61,702 nucleotides of DNA, from contig JALVVX010000010.1 of NCBI GenBank assembly GCA_027038555.1, forward strand, positions 1 through 61,702. The letters are read 5' to 3'. This DNA comes from Nautiliaceae bacterium. GTDB lineage: Bacteria > Campylobacterota > Campylobacteria > Campylobacterales > Nautiliaceae. Shown here piece after piece: positions 9,080 through 17,791 of the stretch (positions within the stretch are counted from its first letter, which is position 1; each line of letters starts with the position of its first letter). A model generated the notes under the pieces. It was given only the letters and a program-made list of their open reading frames with translations, did no database searches and was not told where the DNA came from. A program made the translations under genes and the position numbers.

Positions 9080-10398
9080 AAAAATTTGTAATATTTTGTA
9101 TTATTTTATTGATATTAATAATTGTAGGTGTTGGAGTTTATTTTTCGCCCTTGGGTTCATATTTTTTAAAAAACTATGTTAAAGAAAGATTATGCTTTAC
9201 CGATAAATTTAAAATAACCTATTTTAATCATTCCATTAATTCTTTTTCCACGACTTTAAATAATAAAAACGGGCTTATACAAATTTATGGTACACTTTTG
9301 CCTTTTGATGCTTCTTACAATGCAAGTTTTAATGATTTAGGTGTGATAGTGAATTTATTAAAAGGGAATTTAAGTTCCACAGGGGAACTTTTTTCAAACA
9401 AAAAAGATTTACATATCAAAGGTAACTATATTTACGCAAAAGGTTATGGAAACATTGATTTAAATTGTAAAAATGATATTTTAAAAGGTAATATCACAGG
9501 TAAAAATTTTAATACTAAAATTTTATTAAGCAATATAAAAGGTTTTGAATTTCCTTTTTTTCATTCAATTCCATTGGAAGGAATTAATGACGTAAAATTA
9601 ATCTTAAATGACCATGTTAAAATTTTATCTGATTTTAACGGTTTTATGAAAATAAATACTTTTAAATTTCCTTTAATGGGAAGAATCAAAGTAAATTTTT
9701 TAAATAAAAAAGATTTTGATTTTAATTCTATAATATCTTCGGATAAAATGTATGGAAATATAAGCGGATTAAAGAACAATAAAATATTAAATATATCCGG
9801 TAATTTGGATAAATTTGATTTAAAACTCATAAGAAAAAACCTCTTATTTCCTCTAAGCGGTGTTGTTAAAATGAAATTCAAATATAATAACCAAAGTAAT
9901 ATTTTTTCTTTTAAATCAAAATATTTTAACGGTTACAGTGACGGGGAGAGTATTAATATTCAAATAAGTATGCCTTTAAAAGAGTTTTTTAAATTTTTAA
10001 ATATGCCTTATATTTTGAAAGGTAAAATCAGCGGTAATATAATTATTAATAAAAACAAAGGTGTTTTTAATCTTTTAATAGAAAACGCTTCTTTTTTACC
10101 GACTAAGATTTTAAAAAAACTTGATGTTATTACTCATTATAAACTTGAAAAGACTAAAAGTATTTTTTTTCTTAACGGAAGCTTTGATAAGCAAAAAATT
10201 GTATTTGATTTTATAAGCAAAAATCCTGAATTTTATATTTATCTGAAAAAAGGAATATATTATTATGAAGGTTTGTATAATTTGAGTTTTGATTTGAAAA
10301 CCAAAACGGATTCTTATAAATTTAATATAACAAACGGACATATAAAATTATTAGAGCATAAAAATGAGGGAATAAACTATAAAACCTTAGTGTATTAA
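9076..10398 (+). CDS. Membrane-anchored AsmA-like protein of unknown function
   Basis: This 440-residue protein has one N-terminal transmembrane anchor (about 4-24) and a long beta-rich, lysine/asparagine-rich body with alternating hydrophobic residues. That architecture recalls AsmA/TamB-like bridge proteins that move lipids across the periplasm. No catalytic motif is visible. It overlaps the MscS gene by 4 bases, and the next gene has its own promoter, so this probably ends the flgB-to-9076 operon. The family is inferred from architecture only. Confidence 0.5.
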   Translation: MKKFVIFCIILLILIIVGVGVYFSPLGSYFLKNYVKERLCFTDKFKITYFNHSINSFSTTLNNKNGLIQIYGTLLPFDASYNASFNDLGVIVNLLKGNLSSTGELFSNKKDLHIKGNYIYAKGYGNIDLNCKNDILKGNITGKNFNTKILLSNIKGFEFPFFHSIPLEGINDVKLILNDHVKILSDFNGFMKINTFKFPLMGRIKVNFLNKKDFDFNSIISSDKMYGNISGLKNNKILNISGNLDKFDLKLIRKNLLFPLSGVVKMKFKYNNQSNIFSFKSKYFNGYSDGESINIQISMPLKEFFKFLNMPYILKGKISGNIIINKNKGVFNLLIENASFLPTKILKKLDVITHYKLEKTKSIFFLNGSFDKQKIVFDFISKNPEFYIYLKKGIYYYEGLYNLSFDLKTKTDSYKFNITNGHIKLLEHKNEGINYKTLVY

Positions 10399-10409
10399 TA
10401 TCAATTTAC

Positions 10410-10438
10410 TTGACAAAACAAACTAAATAATGTATAAT
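10410..10438 (+). promoter_or_regulatory. Sigma-70 promoter of the Hsp20 gene
   Basis: A consensus TTGACA (10410-10415) and TATAAT (10433-10438) are separated by 17 bases. The predicted start is near 10445. A strong AGGAGG site at 10461 leads to the ATG at 10472. No CIRCE-type inverted repeat is visible. Confidence 0.85.
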
Positions 10439-10471
10439 TATAGCAAATAAACTTAAAAAAAGGAGGGGAAA

Positions 10472-10894
10472 ATGTGGCCGACAGTATTTGACCCTTTTAA
10501 AGAATTGCAAGATATCGAAAGAAGACTTGGAGCAGTGCTTAATGTGAATCAGCCTGCACAAGAAGTTAAAAGTTTTACACCGGCAGTTAATGAAAAAATT
10601 GATGATAAAGGTTATTACTTGGAAATTGATTTACCAGGTGTAAAAAAAGAAAACATTGATATTTCCGTAAATGATGGAATTTTAACTGTTTCGGGTGAGA
10701 GAAAACTTGAAAAAAAAGAAGAAAAAGAAAATTATACGAAAATTGAAAGCTTTTTTGGAAGATTTGAGAGAAGTTTTAAACTCCCAGCCGATGCCGATTT
10801 AGATAATATTGAAGCAAAATATGAAGATGGTGTGCTTAAAATTTTTATTCCAAGAAAACAAAAGCCGGAAGGTAAAAAAATAGAAATCAAATAA
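10472..10894 (+). CDS. Small heat-shock protein, Hsp20/alpha-crystallin family
   Basis: This 140-residue protein has an alpha-crystallin domain at about 38-130, including the LEIDLPGVKKENIDISV strand, GRFERSFKLP and ADLDNIEAKYEDGVLKI stretches, and ends in an IEIK-type tail. It is an ATP-independent holdase that binds unfolding proteins in the cytoplasm. The perfect promoter and strong ribosome site predict high expression, consistent with a thermophilic or stress-exposed host. It is transcribed separately from the preceding operon. Confidence 0.93.
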   Translation: MWPTVFDPFKELQDIERRLGAVLNVNQPAQEVKSFTPAVNEKIDDKGYYLEIDLPGVKKENIDISVNDGILTVSGERKLEKKEEKENYTKIESFFGRFERSFKLPADADLDNIEAKYEDGVLKIFIPRKQKPEGKKIEIK

Positions 10895-10913
10895 TTAATT
10901 TAAAATTAAATTT

Positions 10914-10947
10914 TTCTCCTTTTTTGTTATAATTCAAAAAAGGAGAA
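10914..10947 (+). promoter_or_regulatory. Perfect 13-bp inverted repeat with TATAAT in its loop
   Basis: TTCTCCTTTTTTG (10914-10926) and CAAAAAAGGAGAA (10935-10947) pair perfectly around an 8-base loop that contains TATAAT (10928-10933). The right arm is the Shine-Dalgarno sequence of the permease gene starting at 10952. In read-through RNA from the Hsp20 gene the site would be masked. A transcript starting from the loop's own -10 element would lack the left arm. Confidence 0.7.
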
Positions 10948-10951
10948 GACT

Positions 10952-12241
10952 ATGAGTTTCCTTGAAAAATTTTTTAAACTTCGTGAAAAAAACACTACTG
11001 TTTCTACTGAAATTAGAGCCGGTTTTACTACTTTTCTTGCAATGATGTATATTGTGCCCGTAAATGCTTCTATTATGAGTCTTACGGGTATGCCTTTTGA
11101 TGCTCTTATTACTGCAACTGCCATTGTTACTATTATTGCAACAATATTAAATGGTATTTGGTCCAATACTCCTGTGGCAATGAGTGTTGGAATGGGGCTT
11201 AATGCATATTTTACATTCGGGCTTGTTAAGGGAATGCATATTCCTTGGCAAACGGCACTTGGAATAGTTATGATTTCAGGTCTTATATTTTTAGCACTTT
11301 CAATTACAAAATTTAGAGTGTGGGTGCTTGATAGTGTACCTGTTGATTTAAGACGTGCAATAAGTGCCGGTATTGGTGCATTTATAGCATTTATCGGTCT
11401 TAAAGGAATGGGTATAATCGTGGATAATCCGGCAACTCTTGTAAGTCTTGGGGATATAAAATCCCCGGAAGTTATGCTTGGAATTTTAGGCTTTTTACTG
11501 GCGGCGCTGTTTTATTCATACAGAATAAAAGGCGCTTTTATATTGGCAATTGCAACTACTTCAATAGTCGCTTGGATATTCGGTCTTGCCAAACTTCCCG
11601 AGGGGATTGTCTCTATGCCGGCGAGTATTTCACCAATTGCTTTTAAATTTGACTTGATAGATGCATTAAAACTCAGTCTTTTACCTGTAATTATTACGTT
11701 TTTAGTAACGGATATGTTTGATACGATAGGAACGCTTGCCGGAATAGGTCTTAGGGCAGGTCTTTTTAAAGATTCGGAAGAACTTCAAAAAACACTTGAA
11801 GCCGATGCCGCGGCTACGGTAATAGGAGCATCTCTTGGAACTTCTACAACAACCTCATTTATAGAAAGCGCCGCAGGTGTGGAAGAGGGCGGAAGAAGTG
11901 GTCTTACAGCAGTTGTAACGGGGCTTTTATTTATTACTACTTTGTTTTTCTTGCCTATTTATAAAGCAATTCCCGATAATGCAATTTATCCTATTTTAGT
12001 AATGGTTGGAGTTTTAATGTTTAGTGAGCTTAAAAATATAAATTTTAGCGACCATGTTATTGCGGTTAGCAGTTTTATAACAGTTATTTTAATGCCTTTA
12101 ACATACTCAATTACGATAGGTCTTAGTGCGGGCTTTGTTTTGTATCTGATATTGGCACTTTTTAAAAAAGAATTTGATAAAATCAATATTGGAACGATTA
12201 CATTGGCACTTATAGGCTCTTTGGCATTTATTTTTCATTGA
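10952..12241 (+). CDS. Purine permease, NCS2 family (AzgA/PbuG-like)
   Basis: This 429-residue inner-membrane transporter has about 12-14 helices. The N-terminus (TEIRAGFTTFLAMMYIVPVNASIM) and the TDMFDTIGTLAGIG segment, with the following GTSTTTSFIESAAGVEEGGRSGLTA stretch split by AALG-like residues, are hallmarks of the AzgA subgroup that imports adenine, guanine or hypoxanthine by proton symport. The ribosome site lies inside a perfect hairpin, and a stem-loop follows the stop. Substrate choice among purines is not resolved. Confidence 0.85.
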   Translation: MSFLEKFFKLREKNTTVSTEIRAGFTTFLAMMYIVPVNASIMSLTGMPFDALITATAIVTIIATILNGIWSNTPVAMSVGMGLNAYFTFGLVKGMHIPWQTALGIVMISGLIFLALSITKFRVWVLDSVPVDLRRAISAGIGAFIAFIGLKGMGIIVDNPATLVSLGDIKSPEVMLGILGFLLAALFYSYRIKGAFILAIATTSIVAWIFGLAKLPEGIVSMPASISPIAFKFDLIDALKLSLLPVIITFLVTDMFDTIGTLAGIGLRAGLFKDSEELQKTLEADAAATVIGASLGTSTTTSFIESAAGVEEGGRSGLTAVVTGLLFITTLFFLPIYKAIPDNAIYPILVMVGVLMFSELKNINFSDHVIAVSSFITVILMPLTYSITIGLSAGFVLYLILALFKKEFDKINIGTITLALIGSLAFIFH

Positions 12242-12261
12242 TTTCCTTTTATTAAGGAAAT
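12241..12261 (+). terminator. Stem-loop after the purine permease gene
   Basis: ATTTCCTT and AAGGAAAT form a perfect 8-bp stem around a 5-base loop, beginning at the last base of the stop codon. The stem is AU-rich and no strong U tract follows at once, so termination strength is uncertain. Confidence 0.45.
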
Positions 12262-12275
12262 ATTATATATAATTT

Positions 12276-12332
12276 TTTTCCATTTTTTTATTTTCCCTTT
12301 TCCATTTCCCCTTTTCCATTTATTATTTATGG
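12276..12332 (+). repeat. Degenerate 7-nt-period repeat island (TTCCATT-type)
   Basis: This is a pyrimidine-rich tract in which short CC-centred words (CCATTT, CCCTTTT) recur about every 7 bases. It ends immediately before the -10 element of the ribosomal operon promoter. It belongs to the family of 7-nt-period islands seen elsewhere in this window. Confidence 0.5.
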
Positions 12333-12338
12333 TATAAT
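12333..12338 (+). promoter_or_regulatory. -10 element of the rpmJ-rpsM-rpoA operon
   Basis: A perfect TATAAT followed by TTCG lies in the 280-base gap before rpmJ. The predicted start, near 12345, coincides with the first strand of a long hairpin. The same TATAATTTCG string also occurs at the 22673 promoter. No -35 match is apparent, as is common in Campylobacterota. Confidence 0.65.
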
Positions 12339-12343
12339 TTCGT

Positions 12344-12419
12344 CCCCCTGAACACAAAATGAGGCTTTGCATTATTTGTTATTGAAATAATGCAAGGGCT
12401 GGCCGTTGTGCCTAAGGGG
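12344..12419 (+). ncRNA. Structured 5' leader of the ribosomal-protein/rpoA operon
   Basis: A long imperfect hairpin can be drawn. CCCC (12344-12348 region) pairs with GGGG (12416-12419), and CACAA (12353-12357) pairs with TTGTG (12406-12410) across an internal loop of CTGAA against CCTAA. An inner 11-bp stem (12367-12377 with 12385-12395) closes a 7-base loop. The predicted transcript begins at the first strand. A role in autoregulation, for example by S4, is inference. I do not recognise it as a known RNA family. Confidence 0.5.
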
Positions 12420-12434
12420 TAATTTAAGTTAAGA

Positions 12435-12502
12435 AGTTCCAAAAGATGTAGTTCCAAAGTTATATAAACGTTATTGGAACTTGGAACTTAAAACTCGGAA
12501 CT
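12435..12502 (+). repeat. Repeat/inverted-repeat island of GTTCCAA / TTGGAAC words
   Basis: AGTTCCAA occurs twice on the left and TTGGAACT-type words recur at 7-base spacing on the right (TTGGAAC, TTGGAAC, TTAAAAC, TCGGAAC). The two halves are complementary and can fold as alternative nested stems between the leader hairpin and the rpmJ start. It fits the 7-nt-period repeat family. Confidence 0.55.
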
Positions 12503-12521
12503 AAAAAAACAAGGGGATATT

Positions 12522-12635
12522 ATGAAAGTTAGAGCATCAGTTAAGAAAATTTGCCCTAAATGCAAAATCGTTAAGAGAAAAGGTGTTGTTAGGGTAATTT
12601 GTGAAAATCCAAAACACAAACAAAGACAAGGATAA
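12522..12635 (+). CDS. rpmJ: 50S ribosomal protein L36
   Basis: This 37-residue protein begins [15 protein letters not shown] and ends KHKQRQG, with the zinc-ribbon C(x2)C...C...H residues of the zinc-binding L36 form. The start at 12522 follows an AGGGG site. It is the first gene of the rpmJ-rpsM-rpsK-rpsD-rpoA-rplQ operon, and infA is not in front of it here. Confidence 0.95.
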   Translation: MKVRASVKKICPKCKIVKRKGVVRVICENPKHKQRQG

Positions 12636-12638
12636 AAC

Positions 12639-13007
12639 ATGGCAAGAATTGCAGGTATAGATTTACCAAAAAACAAAAAGATCGAATATGCACTTCCATA
12701 TATTTACGGAATCGGTCTTACTACAAGCAGAAAAATTCTTAAAGATACTGGAATTGACCCTGAAAAAAGAGTTTATGAACTTACAGAAGATGAAATTTCA
12801 ATTTTAAATAAAGAAATTCAAAACAATTATATTGTTGAGGGTGAACTTAGAAAAATCGTTCAGCTTAACATTAAAGAACTTATGGATTTAGGATGTTACA
12901 GAGGTCTAAGACACAGACGCGGACTACCTGTAAGAGGACAAAGAACCAAAACTAATGCCAGAACAAGAAAAGGCAAAAGAAAAACTGTTGGTGCAAAAGC
13001 AAAATAA
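12639..13007 (+). CDS. rpsM: 30S ribosomal protein S13
   Basis: This 122-residue S13 begins [21 protein letters not shown]. It has the H2TH-type fold region and the conserved [26 protein letters not shown]-terminal arm. It binds the 30S head and contacts the P-site tRNA. It starts 3 bases after rpmJ and has the full family length. Confidence 0.97.
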   Translation: MARIAGIDLPKNKKIEYALPYIYGIGLTTSRKILKDTGIDPEKRVYELTEDEISILNKEIQNNYIVEGELRKIVQLNIKELMDLGCYRGLRHRRGLPVRGQRTKTNARTRKGKRKTVGAKAK

Positions 13008-13017
13008 GGGGAGTTAA

Positions 13018-13410
13018 ATGGCAAAAAGAAAAGTAACTAAAAAGAAAAAAATCAAAAAACAAGTCGGACGCGGAGTAGTTTATATTGCGGCGACATTTAA
13101 TAATACAATGATAACTGTAACAGATGAAATGGGTAATGCATTATGCTGGAGTTCAGCAGGACACCTTGGTTTTAAAGGCAGTAAAAAATCAACTCCGTTT
13201 GCAGCACAACAAGCTGTTGAAGATGTAATGGCAAAAGCAAAAGAATATGGAATTAAAGAAGTTGGAATTAAAGTACAAGGACCAGGCGGTGGTAGAGAAA
13301 CAGCCATAAAAACCGTAGGTGCTACTGAGGGTATAAAAGTACTATGGATGAAAGACATTACTCCATTACCACATAATGGTTGTAGACCAAGAAAAAGAAG
13401 AAGGGTGTAA
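13018..13410 (+). CDS. rpsK: 30S ribosomal protein S11
   Basis: This 130-residue S11 has the basic N-terminus ([18 protein letters not shown]), [16 protein letters not shown] and the C-terminal [18 protein letters not shown]. It lines the 30S platform near the mRNA exit. It lies between rpsM and rpsD in the standard order. Confidence 0.97.
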   Translation: MAKRKVTKKKKIKKQVGRGVVYIAATFNNTMITVTDEMGNALCWSSAGHLGFKGSKKSTPFAAQQAVEDVMAKAKEYGIKEVGIKVQGPGGGRETAIKTVGATEGIKVLWMKDITPLPHNGCRPRKRRRV

Positions 13411-13412
13411 CG

Positions 13413-14039
13413 ATGGCAAGATATACAGGACCTGTTGAAAGAATAGAAAGAAGACTTGGAGTTTCACTTGAACTTAAAGGTGAGAGAAGATTAGCTGGTA
13501 AAAGTGCGCTTGATAGAAGACCTTACGCACCTGGTCAACACGGACAAAGAAGAGCAAAAGTTAGCGAATACGGACAACAGTTAAAAGAAAAACAAAAAAT
13601 CAAATATTATTACGGTGTACTTGAAAAACAATTTAGAAAATTCTTTAAAGAAGCAAACAGACAAGAAGGTTCAACCGGGGAAAACCTAATTAAACTTCTT
13701 GAAAGAAGACTTGATAATGTTGTTTACAGAATGGGATTTGCTACAACAAGAAGATTTGCAAGACAGCTTGTAACTCACGGACATGTTTTAGTAAACGGAA
13801 AAAAAGTAAATATTCCTTCTTATATAGTTAAAGAAGGTGACAGAATCGAAATCAGAGAAAAATCAAAAAACAACCCTCAAATTAAAAGAGCGTTAGAATT
13901 AACAGCTCAAACAGGTATTGCACCGTGGGTTGATGTAGACAAAGAAAAAATGGTTGGTGTATTCCAAAGAATTCCGGAAAGAAGTGAAGTAAATATTCCA
14001 GTAGAGGAAAGATTAGTAGTTGAGTTATACTCTAAATAA
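13413..14039 (+). CDS. rpsD: 30S ribosomal protein S4
   Basis: This 208-residue S4 starts [23 protein letters not shown] and carries the S4 RNA-binding fold ([45 protein letters not shown], about 94-140). It nucleates 30S assembly on 16S rRNA. In many bacteria S4 represses its own operon through the leader RNA, which makes the 5' hairpin at 12344-12419 relevant. The N-terminal zinc cysteines of some S4 forms are absent. Confidence 0.97.
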   Translation: MARYTGPVERIERRLGVSLELKGERRLAGKSALDRRPYAPGQHGQRRAKVSEYGQQLKEKQKIKYYYGVLEKQFRKFFKEANRQEGSTGENLIKLLERRLDNVVYRMGFATTRRFARQLVTHGHVLVNGKKVNIPSYIVKEGDRIEIREKSKNNPQIKRALELTAQTGIAPWVDVDKEKMVGVFQRIPERSEVNIPVEERLVVELYSK

Positions 14040-14052
14040 TAGGGGCTAAAAA

Positions 14053-15057
14053 ATGAATAAAATAAAAACAGAAGTTTTAATTCCAAGCGAATTTTCTTAT
14101 AAAAAAGAAAACAACAAAGCGGTTATCGAAATTTATCCTTTCGAAGCCGGTTTTGGTGTTAGTGTAGCCCATCCTATCAGAAGAACATTGATTTCAGCAA
14201 CACTCGGGTATGCTCCCGTTGCTTTAAAAATTGAAGGAGTTAAACACGAATTCGATTCATTAAAAGGGATGCTTGAAGATGTTGCAAGTTTTATAATCAA
14301 TCTCAAAAACATAAGATTTAAAATTAAAGACCCTTCAAAAAACGAAGTAACAGTTGATTATCACTTTGTTGGACCAAAAGAGATAAGAGGTGAAGATTTA
14401 ATCAATGATGAAATCGATGTGGTCACACCAAATGAATATATTGCAACACTTAATGATGAAGGTGAGCTGAAATTATCTTTAATTATCAAAAAAGGGATGG
14501 GATTTGTAGCTGTTGAAAATTACAGAGATGAATTGCCAGAAGATTATATAGGACTTGATTCGTATTTCAGCCCAATTAAAAAAGTAGTTTACAATATTGA
14601 AAATATGCTTGTTGAAGATGATCCGAATTTTGAAAAAGTGATTTTCGAAGTTGAAACTGACGGTCAAATTGATCCTATTGATGCATTTAAAGATGCAGTT
14701 AATACATATCTGAATCAATTTGCTGTGTTTTCAAAAGAATTTAAACTTGAAACAAAACAAAAAGAAAATGTGGAATTACCGGAAGAATATAATGTTCTTT
14801 TTGAGCCGATAGAAAATCTTAATCTTAGAAGCAGAAGTTTTAATGCACTTGATAGAGCAGGAATCAAGTATATCGGTGAACTTGTATTATTGGGCAAAGA
14901 AAAAATAGCAAATATTAAAAATCTTGGAACCAAATCACTTGAAGAAATATTCGAAAAACTGGAAGAAATCGGTTTTTCATTAAGTAAACCGTTGCCGCTT
15001 AACATTAAAAAAGCAGTAGAAGAGAAGTTAGCAAAATTAAAGGAGAGTGAATCATGA
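14053..15057 (+). CDS. rpoA: RNA polymerase alpha subunit
   Basis: The protein has 334 residues with an N-terminal dimerisation and assembly domain (about 1-230; [22 protein letters not shown]) and, after a linker, the C-terminal domain that binds UP elements and activators ([46 protein letters not shown], about 255-300). It sits in the usual place between rpsD and rplQ and overlaps rplQ by 4 bases. Confidence 0.97.
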   Translation: MNKIKTEVLIPSEFSYKKENNKAVIEIYPFEAGFGVSVAHPIRRTLISATLGYAPVALKIEGVKHEFDSLKGMLEDVASFIINLKNIRFKIKDPSKNEVTVDYHFVGPKEIRGEDLINDEIDVVTPNEYIATLNDEGELKLSLIIKKGMGFVAVENYRDELPEDYIGLDSYFSPIKKVVYNIENMLVEDDPNFEKVIFEVETDGQIDPIDAFKDAVNTYLNQFAVFSKEFKLETKQKENVELPEEYNVLFEPIENLNLRSRSFNALDRAGIKYIGELVLLGKEKIANIKNLGTKSLEEIFEKLEEIGFSLSKPLPLNIKKAVEEKLAKLKESES

Positions 15058-15422
15058 GACACAAACATGGATACAGAAAGCTTGGAAGAGATTCTGAGCA
15101 CAGAGCTGCACTTTTAAGAAACCTTGCTTGTGATTTGATTGAAAACGGTAGAATTAATACTACTGTACCAAAAGCAAAAGAACTTAGAAGATATATTGAA
15201 AAAATCATTACAAAAGCAAAAGTAAATGATTTGAATACTCATAGATATGTATATTCAAAATTGGGATCAAATGAAAGAGCAAAAGCGGCAACTAAAAAAG
15301 TTATCGAAGAAATCGCTCCTAAATTTGAAAACAGAAACGGCGGATATACAAGAATTATCAAAACAGGATTTAGAAGAGGCGACGCGGCTGAAATGTGTGT
15401 GATTGAAATAATTGCCGAATAA
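15054..15422 (+). CDS. rplQ: 50S ribosomal protein L17
   Basis: This 122-residue L17 starts [29 protein letters not shown] and ends with a [23 protein letters not shown] stretch. It is a large-subunit protein near the peptide exit. Its start overlaps the rpoA stop, and it ends the ribosomal operon. nifU follows after 9 bases with no visible terminator, so read-through is likely. Confidence 0.97.
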   Translation: MRHKHGYRKLGRDSEHRAALLRNLACDLIENGRINTTVPKAKELRRYIEKIITKAKVNDLNTHRYVYSKLGSNERAKAATKKVIEEIAPKFENRNGGYTRIIKTGFRRGDAAEMCVIEIIAE

Positions 15423-15431
15423 GGATAAATT

Positions 15432-15728
15432 ATGGCTGAAATACCATTTTCTAATGAAGATTTAAAAGAAGCCGTAGAGGGTGTATTAGAAGAAATACGC
15501 CCTATGCTTCAAATGGACGGCGGGGATGTTACTTTAATAGATGTAAAAAAACCCGTTGTATTTGTACAATTACAAGGCGGATGTGTTGGATGTGCGAGTG
15601 CTGGTGCAACACTTAAATACGGTATTGAAAAAGCACTTAAAGAAAAAATACATCCTGAGCTTGTTGTTATGAATGTACCTCACGGATATGAGGATAAATT
15701 GGATGAACTTGCGAAATATTCATTCTGA
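15432..15728 (+). CDS. NifU-like iron-sulfur scaffold protein (Nfu domain)
   Basis: This 98-residue protein is a stand-alone NifU C-terminal (Nfu) domain with the essential CVGC motif at Cys51 and Cys54, followed by AGATLKYGIEKAL. Such proteins carry or transfer Fe-S clusters in the cytoplasm. It corresponds by position to Cj1639 of C. jejuni, ahead of a Cj1640-like gene and murE. Confidence 0.9.
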   Translation: MAEIPFSNEDLKEAVEGVLEEIRPMLQMDGGDVTLIDVKKPVVFVQLQGGCVGCASAGATLKYGIEKALKEKIHPELVVMNVPHGYEDKLDELAKYSF

Positions 15729-16071
15729 TTTAAAATTAATCCTTGAAGAAGCTATAAGCAAAAAAGATTATAAAAAAGTTTTAAAAATTATAAACGAGCT
15801 TATAGCTTCTCCTAAAACTTTTAATAATGAAGAAATTGATGGTATATTTTTTAAAGATGTGAAGCGTATAGTCAAATCAAGAGAAGATTTGGAAAATATT
15901 CTTTTATCTACAAAAGTTCTTTTCGAAAAAAAAGAGGAACTTCTTGAATTTTTTGATTTGCTTTTAAAATATGGATTTAAAGAAAATGCGATAAGTTATT
16001 TTGAGGAGCTTATTTCCCAAATTGATGATATAGAGATAATTAATGGATTTAATTCATTGCTTACAAAATAA
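15703..16071 (+). CDS. Conserved hypothetical protein (Cj1640-like position)
   Basis: The protein has about 122 residues from the ATG at 15703, which has an AGGA site and overlaps the end of nifU by 26 bases. A longer frame from 15673 lacks a better site. It is acidic and predicted all-helical (VLKIINELIASPKTFNNEEID, LKYGFKENAISYFEELISQ), without signal peptide or membrane segment. It is placed between nifU and murE as in C. jejuni and overlaps murE by 29 bases. The function is unknown. Confidence 0.7.
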   Translation: MNLRNIHSDLKLILEEAISKKDYKKVLKIINELIASPKTFNNEEIDGIFFKDVKRIVKSREDLENILLSTKVLFEKKEELLEFFDLLLKYGFKENAISYFEELISQIDDIEIINGFNSLLTK

Positions 16072-17254
16072 TTTAATAACAGACAATACTTCTGAACTTA
16101 GTGAAAATAAAGTTTTTTTAAAAACATATCAAAACTCAAAATATGCAAAAGATATTAAAAATTTTATAACCCCAAAAGAGCTTTTAAATGCTCTTAATCT
16201 CCCAACTAAATTTATCGGAATTACAGGCACAAACGGTAAAACAACGACAGCATTTGTACTTTCATATCTTTTAAAAGAGCTTGGATTTAATGTCGCCACT
16301 CAGGGAACCGAAGGGTTTTACTATAATTTAGAACAAGTTGAGCCAAAAACACTCACAACACCTCCAATATTTACTACTATAAAAAGAGCTTTTAAATACA
16401 AACCTGATTTTTATATTATGGAAGTAAGCTCTCATGCGATAGCTCAGCAAAGAATTGAAGGAATTGAGTTTTTTGCCAAGTTATTTACCTCTTTTTCACA
16501 AGACCATCTTGATTTTCACAAAAGCATGGAAGAATACAGAAAAGTTAAAGAGTCTTTTTTTCAAGACGAAGCTATAAAAGTAGTAAATGGGAAAAAAATT
16601 AAAAGTGAAAAGTGTAAAGTGAAAAGTGGCGGATATGAATTTGAAATGAATTGTAAAAATTTATACACAATTGAAAAACCTATTGTTGAAAATATTCCAA
16701 TGGCCGGAGAATTTAACAAAATGAATTTTTCACTTGCTCTAAAAACTGCTGAAATTGTCACAAATTTTCCATTCTCCATTCTCAATTCTTCATTAAAAAA
16801 TTTTAAAGGTGTTCCCGGCAGAATGGAGATAGTTTCTAAAAATCCTACGGTTATTGTAGATTTTGCTCATACACCTGATGGGATTGAAAATGTTTTAAAA
16901 AGTATTAATGGTAAAAAAGTTGTTGTTTTTGGAGCAGGTGGCAATAGAGATAAGGATAAACGTTCTTTAATGGGAAAAGTGGCAAGCGAAAATGCTGATT
17001 TTGTAATACTTACAAATGATAATCCAAGATGTGAAGATGAAATGAAAATAATTGAAGATATTGAAAAAGGACTTATTCATAAAAATTATTTAATTATTCC
17101 TGATAGAAAAGAAGCAATAAAAAAAGCGATAGAAATAGCAAAAAAAGAAAACGCCGCTCTTTTAGTTTTAGGAAAAGGTGATGAAAAATATATAGAAAAA
17201 TGCAAGGAAAAAATTCCTTTTAGTGATAGAGAAGTTATAAAATGTTTAATCTAA
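16043..17254 (+). CDS. murE: UDP-MurNAc-tripeptide (meso-DAP) ligase MurE
   Basis: This 403-residue Mur ligase has the ATP loop TGTNGKTT at 61-68 and the DNPR motif at 326-329, which in MurE selects meso-diaminopimelate. The N-terminal UDP-binding domain is short, as in other Campylobacterota. Two stretches of the gene are built from 7-nt-period repeats: KSEKCKVKSGG at about 187-197 and FPFSILNSS at about 242-250. They look like tolerated loop insertions in the central domain. It overlaps the next gene by 13 bases. Confidence 0.9.
   Translation: MDLIHCLQNNLITDNTSELSENKVFLKTYQNSKYAKDIKNFITPKELLNALNLPTKFIGITGTNGKTTTAFVLSYLLKELGFNVATQGTEGFYYNLEQVEPKTLTTPPIFTTIKRAFKYKPDFYIMEVSSHAIAQQRIEGIEFFAKLFTSFSQDHLDFHKSMEEYRKVKESFFQDEAIKVVNGKKIKSEKCKVKSGGYEFEMNCKNLYTIEKPIVENIPMAGEFNKMNFSLALKTAEIVTNFPFSILNSSLKNFKGVPGRMEIVSKNPTVIVDFAHTPDGIENVLKSINGKKVVVFGAGGNRDKDKRSLMGKVASENADFVILTNDNPRCEDEMKIIEDIEKGLIHKNYLIIPDRKEAIKKAIEIAKKENAALLVLGKGDEKYIEKCKEKIPFSDREVIKCLI
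16603..16629 (+). repeat. 7-nt-period repeat inside murE (GTGAAAA/GTGTAAA words)
   Basis: Words GTGAAAA, GTGTAAA, GTGAAAA recur at exact 7-base spacing within the murE coding sequence. A 20-base string (AAAGTGTAAAGTGAAAAGTG) is identical to one at 23790-23809, 7 kb away. Confidence 0.75.
16765..16795 (+). repeat. 7-nt-period repeat inside murE (TTCCAT/TCTCCAT words)
   Basis: TTTCCAT, TCTCCAT, TCTCAAT, TCTTCAT succeed each other at 7-base spacing, in frame within murE, encoding the FPFSILNSS segment. Confidence 0.7.
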
Positions 17255-17730
17255 AACTCAGTGATATTTCCAAAGAGAGAGGAAATTATATAGTAAATGC
17301 AAGCAATACTATTTTAAATCTTGGGAGTGGGGTTAGCGGAATTTTAAAAAGAATGTGTCCGGAACTTCAAAATGTAATGTGGGAGTGGTTAAACAGAAAC
17401 GGATTTTTAAAACCTGGCGAAATTGCAGTTACACCATATCCTTGTGAAGAGTTTGAATATGCAATGCACGCGGCTGTAATGGATTACAGAAATGAAGCTG
17501 AGAAGATAAATCCTGATTATGAAAGAATTGAGAAAATCTGCAAAAATATTGCTAAGTTTCTTGGCGATAAAAAAACAAAAGTGATAACTCCTCTTCTTGG
17601 GACGGGAGTAGGAGGACTTGTTAAAGCAAAGGTATATAAAATAATGAAAAAACATTTTGAAAAATTAAATGCCGAAATTATACTTGTGGTACATAAAAAA
17701 GAAGATTATGATAAATTAATTTTAATTTAA
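17242..17730 (+). CDS. Macro-domain (ADP-ribose-binding) protein
   Basis: This 162-residue stand-alone macro domain has the first ADP-ribose loop IVNASNTILNLGSGVSGIL at 17-35 and the second loop TPLLGTGVGGL near 113-123. Family members bind or hydrolyse ADP-ribose, O-acetyl-ADP-ribose or ADP-ribosylated targets. The usual glycine-rich GGGVDGAI loop is replaced by NLGSGVSGIL. It overlaps murE by 13 bases. It is not part of the conserved Campylobacter murE-ybaB block, so it looks like a later insertion. Confidence 0.8.
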   Translation: MFNLKLSDISKERGNYIVNASNTILNLGSGVSGILKRMCPELQNVMWEWLNRNGFLKPGEIAVTPYPCEEFEYAMHAAVMDYRNEAEKINPDYERIEKICKNIAKFLGDKKTKVITPLLGTGVGGLVKAKVYKIMKKHFEKLNAEIILVVHKKEDYDKLILI

Positions 17731-17791
17731 TAATTAGATGTATAATTGCATTACTTCCAAAAAAAATATATAATAATAAAAAGGAGCGCAT

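Noticed and set aside
12344-12419. SRP (4.5S), tmRNA or a known riboswitch in the rpmJ leader
   Set aside because: The conserved SRP loop motif, a tRNA-like domain, and riboswitch core motifs I know are all absent.
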